From Priapulus caudatus (taxonomy: Eukaryota > Priapulida > Priapulimorpha > Priapulimorphida > Priapulidae): DNA of 38,509 nt. This document shows positions 34,501-38,509 of the stretch, one piece after another (within the stretch, counting starts at the first letter, position 1; the number at the start of each line of letters is the position of its first letter). The DNA lies in contig NW_014577951.1 of assembly GCF_000485595.1 (NCBI RefSeq), forward strand, positions 30,458 through 68,966, read 5' to 3'. The translations under genes were made by a program, and so were the position numbers. Under the pieces are notes generated by a model. It saw nothing but the letters and a program-made list of their open reading frames with translations, was not told the origin of the DNA and made no database searches.

Positions 34501-34854
34501 TGGGCAGCTAGGGTGGGGTGTACGGGGAACTTCACTGAGAATGAAAGAAGCCGTGAACACACTGTCCTCAGATCTAGGAGCCAAACTCACTCTGGCCACA
34601 CTGGGAACGCTACGACGAAGCAATGTTAGGAGCCTGCGAATTCAGTCATCTTGCCGAAAGAACCTCATTCGCTACCTGCATAAAGCACACACCTAAACCG
34701 TTCTTAATCATAACAACTTTATTCGCCGGGGCAGTGATGCCCATAATTGATAGGTCAGGCGAGAGCTTGCACCTGGCAGTATCGCTCTATAATACTGCGT
34801 GTGTATAGTGGTGATACAGCAGTTTTCTTTCTCACATAGGCGGTAAATATCTTT

Positions 34855-35085
34855 TTCCTGCTCTTCCTTCTCTGCATTCTCACTCCCTTGCCTGCTCTCT
34901 GCTCGTTCGTCGCTACCTAAGCGCTCTCTTCTCTCTTTCTTCCCTTCCTCTTTCTCTCGCTCTCTTCTTTTCTGCTTCTCTTCTCCTCGCTCTCTTTCTT
35001 TCTCTCTCTTTCTCTCTCTTTCTCTCTTCTCTCTCTCTCTCTTCTCTCCCTCTTCCTTCTCTCCTCGTTCCCCTCTCTCGTTCTA
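34855..35085 (+). repeat. Polypyrimidine tract (TCTTTCTC units)
   Basis: CT-rich with TTTC and CTTCC units. Confidence 0.92.
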
Positions 35086-36090
35086 GCTTTTGTGTATTTT
35101 CTGTTTATAGGCTGATCGGCATGACATTATTCTTTCACATTTGTCTATCGAACGTTTCTGCTGTACATGACTAGTTCGATCCTGAACGTCGCAGGCTATA
35201 TATGTGTCCGTGCTGGAAAACTAGAGGCTGCTCTGAAAACCACCACCGCGCGCGTACGGGCACACGCTCAGACGCACCGGGGGGACGACACCCACACGCA
35301 CGCACGAGGCACGCACGCACGCACGCACAGACCACACACACCCGCGTCATCCTAACGAAACGTTTCGCATTCGTGATTTCGCTCCTACGCGCTCGAACGC
35401 GCATTTCGTTATAATTTAGAACCCAGGTCGTGGGTTTCAAATTAACCCATCTTGAACTCGCCGCACAGGTATTCTCCCCGGCATAAAAGAAGCGCCAAAT
35501 CTCCGCATCTCTAGCTCCTAACGTTACGTACGCTTGCGTCACGATCACTCTACGCCTAATGCGCTCAATGGCTGAATGCAAAGTACGCGCTACTTGTCAA
35601 TCATCGCTCGCTTCTACGCCGTAATCCTGGCTGAATACACAGAGCTGGCGTGAGGCAAGATATACGAGCTATACTATATCTCAGCCCGCGATAGCCTGTC
35701 AAACGATCGCGTAATGACGAGCCGTTATATATAGCGTCTTAAGCAAATATCACTCGCCGCGACCACGTCGTCGCAAAACTCTTTGTAAGCGATCCCCGCG
35801 AACAACCTCCGTGAAGATGTAAGGCATAACCGCAAACACATGTTACCATTATCCCCTAGACCGCTGCCCTCCCCTAACCCCTCTCCTCCCTGCCAACTAA
35901 TTTGGCTCTGCACACATCGCGCAGTACGCGCGACAATGTCACTCGGATGGGTTAATTGCTTCAGGCTTGAATCGCTATAGCTCAACCGCGTGGCCGCATC
36001 GCTTCCACGATAAATGTGTGCGCACTGTCTGTGGTCGAGGTCGACGTGGCCGGGTAGACGCCCGTAGAGCTAACTGGTTCTGTAATGGAA
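35086..36090. other. Unassigned stretch
   Basis: Single-copy DNA with a small GCAC patch (35298-35340); nothing recognised. Confidence 0.5.
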
Positions 36091-36094
36091 TTAA

Positions 36095-37048
36095 GCATCC
36101 CCTTTCAAAAATTTCACAGTATTTCTCAAACATTCCAATACACAATTTTAAATCAATTAATCACATTCAATTAATTAATAAAAATTACAATTACTTTATA
36201 TGTTCGAGAAATTTAAATTTATTTTTGTATACTATATAGCGTATCCATCCGGGCACTTAAATGAATTGATTTGGAGTTTGGTTTGTTGTTGGCTGTTCGC
36301 AAAAGTGTAGTGAATAGATTGCAAGTCGCTATTGAATTTATTCGAAAGTTTCCTGATAGTTTTGGCACACGACCGGAAACAACAGAGTGGGCGAAAATGT
36401 AAACGTTAGTAAGTTGATTTCAGAGGTCTGGAATAGATTGAAAGTGCATAAATTGATTGTTAATGAGCTCTTTTGATTGTAAACATTGATAATATGTTTG
36501 CAAGCTGTAAGTATTAATTGTAATTTAAGCTATAAATTTGTCGTTTGTTCGCATAAATAAGTCTGAAATCGCAACTAGTTAGATTCGCATTTCTGGTGAT
36601 TACTTTTAAAAGTAATCAATAATGTTCAAACTTAGTGAACTGATTGTTATTCTGAATAATTTAAAAACTTATGAATTTCAAAATTGTTAGGATGTGATGA
36701 AGCAAGATTTGAACATTTGTGAGTTTATGTACATGTTCTCAATTAAATGCAAGTAGAAAGGTTCGGTTTGTTGTTTTGAAAATAAATGTACTTTTAGAAA
36801 AATGAATTTTTACATATGATGTTGAACGGAATTTGTATATCAGGCAATTATGTTTGGAAAGTTGTGAATAATTTGCAAGTTAATAAAAATGGTTTGTTAT
36901 TCGTTGCTATGATTTTAAATTTTGAATTAAATTTCTCGAACAATATAAAGTAATTTGTATTTTTTATTAATTAATTTGAAAATGTTTGAAATTGAGATTT
37001 AAAATTGTGTATAAATTAAATGTCGAAAATGATTTTGAAGGGATGGGC
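36095..37048. mobile_element. ~950-bp AT-rich foldback element with ~130-bp inverted ends
   Basis: The left end (36095-36225) and right end (36919-37048) are imperfect inverted repeats. They share ATACACAATTTTAAATC, then AATTAATTAATAAAAA, then TACTTTATAT(T)GTTCGAGAAATTT in the same order, with the word CATCCC at both outer tips. Composition drops sharply to AT-rich inside, against GC-richer flanks. The centre is T/G-rich on the plus strand with recurring GATTG words and no frame of note. This fits a non-autonomous foldback or MITE-type transposon. No target-site duplication is certain and the family is not recognised. Confidence 0.65.
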
Positions 37049-37279
37049 TTTCCCATATTTCTGCTTGCGAGATCATCGTCAGTGGAATACAGTCGCTCGG
37101 CCCTTGGGCGTATAGCAGCTTGCTCGTTGAGATTAAAGGTGTCGTGATACACGCTCGATTTCCCAGTTTGCAACGCTGCTCGCGAGAATCAAATTGGTGA
37201 AATCACAAAAGGACATTCGCTAATATTACAGCGAGAGAGAGATAACGGTGACGTAATGAAAGCCCCTTCCGTGGAGAGA

Positions 37280-37520
37280 GGAGAAACTGCTGATACTGCT
37301 GGCCGGCCGGCCGCCGCTGTTGCTGCGTGCCTGCTGATATGCTCGATACTGCTGCGCTGCTGCTGCTGCCTGATACCTGCTGATACCTAGGCCCCCCTTG
37401 AAAACTACTGCTGATACTGCTGCTGCTGCTGCTGCTGCGGCTGATGCTGCTGATACTGCTGTGCTGCTGCTGCTGCTGCTGATACTGCTGCTGCTGCTGC
37501 TGATACTGCGCTGAGTTGCT
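37280..37520 (-). repeat. CTG/GATACTG triplet array
   Basis: CTG runs joined by CTGATACTG; on the minus strand CAG with AGTATCAG. A minus-strand frame stays open across it from 37203 to 37673 (156 residues) and reads as Gln-, Ser- and Tyr-Gln repeats flanked by short unremarkable ends. The triplet register alone can keep a frame open, so I do not call a gene. Confidence 0.9.
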
Positions 37521-38448
37521 AATGCTGCTGGCCGCTGCTGTGCCGCCGCGCAGCTGCTGGCTGCATACTCCGGCCGCCGCCGCTGTTCGAATCGCGCAAA
37601 TTACACCGGCGAAGTATTTGCGACCACAAAACACAACTTTCTCAGCCAGCGAAAGCACGGTGCATCGTGCCATCTAAGCGCCAACGTAGACAGAGGCCGA
37701 CAGGCCCTTGACTCGACTCACGCCCACGAGCGCAGTTCGTACGAGGTCGTACGAATGTAAACGCCTTTTTGCGCGGAACGTGTAACTTTCAAAAAATAAA
37801 ACAACAACAAAAATTAATTACATGTGATAGGAAATACCCGTGAAGGCATCTCGGAGATTAGTAAGTTAGCCGCTACCCGCATGGCTGGTTCTTCCTCGCT
37901 TTGTGGTGTGTTCTGATCGATGAAAAGATCGAAGTAATCGCCAACATACTGGACTAATTACAGTACGAACAAATGCGTCGTATCCGCCAAGCGATTCCCG
38001 TCGAAATCGCGCAGCAGCATTCCGCCCGACTCCAAAAATTGCGAGCTAGCGGTCCGCGCTCAAACACAACGATACTCAAGTCGATATGTCATATCTATAC
38101 CCTGCTGAGCGTAGACGTAATATTAGGAACTGGTTTGGTTAGCTCACGCCCTGTCACGTTCGGACACTCACGTCGGGGCCACGTAATCCGCAATCTCAGA
38201 GGCCATTCCAAAGGCCAATAAGGCCGACGAGCGAAGGCACTTGGCGGATGAAGATTTAAGACGGAACGGTTTGGCTCGAAGGCCCATACGGCGAAATGAG
38301 ACTTGGCATGGCATTAGTCAGGCCAGTCGAGCTGATAAAAGATCGCAGACAGCTGCGCAGCTGTACTGGAAACATGCGCTGCAGACACAGGGGGGTCCGC
38401 GCGCTACGTTACTGTGCCGGCGCCGCTTCGCTCGTGGGGGTTTATAGG
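37521..38448. other. Unassigned stretch
   Basis: CpG-rich complex DNA. An 82-residue plus-strand frame (37973-38221) and a 68-residue one (38241-38447) follow each other but carry no motif I recognise. Confidence 0.45.
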
Positions 38449-38509
38449 ACACACAGACCAGACACAGACACAGCACCGACAGCGACACAGACACAAGAAC
38501 AGACAGAGA
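38449..38509 (+). repeat. ACAGAC-type repeat at the window end
   Basis: CACAGAC words with CACCGACAGCGAC variants run to the last base. Confidence 0.85.

Noticed and set aside
33828-34623. 244- and 225-residue Pro/His/Ser frames resembling a repeat protein
   Set aside because: Both frames arise from the 22-bp minisatellite and differ only in register; flanks show no coding character.

Overview
This window looks like intergenic DNA from an animal nuclear genome, most likely an arthropod. Microsatellites are extremely dense: (GA/CT)n, (CA/GT)n, (GCAC)n, (ACTC)n and CTG/CTA triplets. CpG is not depleted, and there is no compact operon-like gene packing. The mix of (GA)n, (GCAC)n and TTAATTAA-rich spacers reminds me of Hymenoptera, but that is an impression and not a proof. 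I recognise no protein-coding gene, rRNA or tRNA. The long open frames fall almost all on simple repeats, where a repeat of period 2, 3, 4 or 9 keeps several frames open at once.

The dominant structure is a very large inverted duplication. Positions 1 to about 4640 reappear in reverse complement at about 8058 to 12690, around a 3.4 kb single-copy spacer. The arms align end to end with scattered 1-2 base indels and substitutions. They also differ in a 10-bp tandem repeat (about 5 versus 9-10 units) and in an AT microsatellite, so the second arm is not simply a machine copy of the first. The left arm ends on a (CT)n/(GA)n dyad that could itself form a hairpin. Each arm carries a 4-copy 17-bp array of a strong 5' splice-site consensus, a TATA-box plus splice-donor arrangement resembling a promoter with a first exon, a small foldback element with an adjoining perfect 19-bp hairpin, and a 29-bp minisatellite.

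From 12.65 to 24 kb the window holds a CAG/GTA array, a 305-bp element with 67-bp terminal inverted repeats, long (ACTC)n and (GT)n arrays separated by a 300-bp unexplained segment, (GCAC)n arrays, and a 1.2 kb degenerate CTG/CCG/CTA array. A 916-base run of N (24025-24940) lies inside an AT microsatellite.

From 25 to 38.5 kb there are two relatively plain stretches (about 25.0-28.2 kb and 30.7-31.8 kb), a 9-bp minisatellite (29 kb), a CCGT/CTGT tetranucleotide array (30 kb), another triplet array (32 kb), a 76-84 nt imperfect hairpin shaped like a microRNA precursor (33.0 kb), a G-rich 22-bp minisatellite (34 kb), a 950-bp AT-rich foldback element with about 130-bp inverted ends (36-37 kb), and a last CTG array with an open Gln/Ser-rich frame (37.2-37.7 kb). 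The window ends in an ACAGAC-type repeat.

Nothing here points to genes working together. The interest lies in repeat architecture, small mobile-element relics, a candidate hairpin RNA, and the origin of the inverted duplication.
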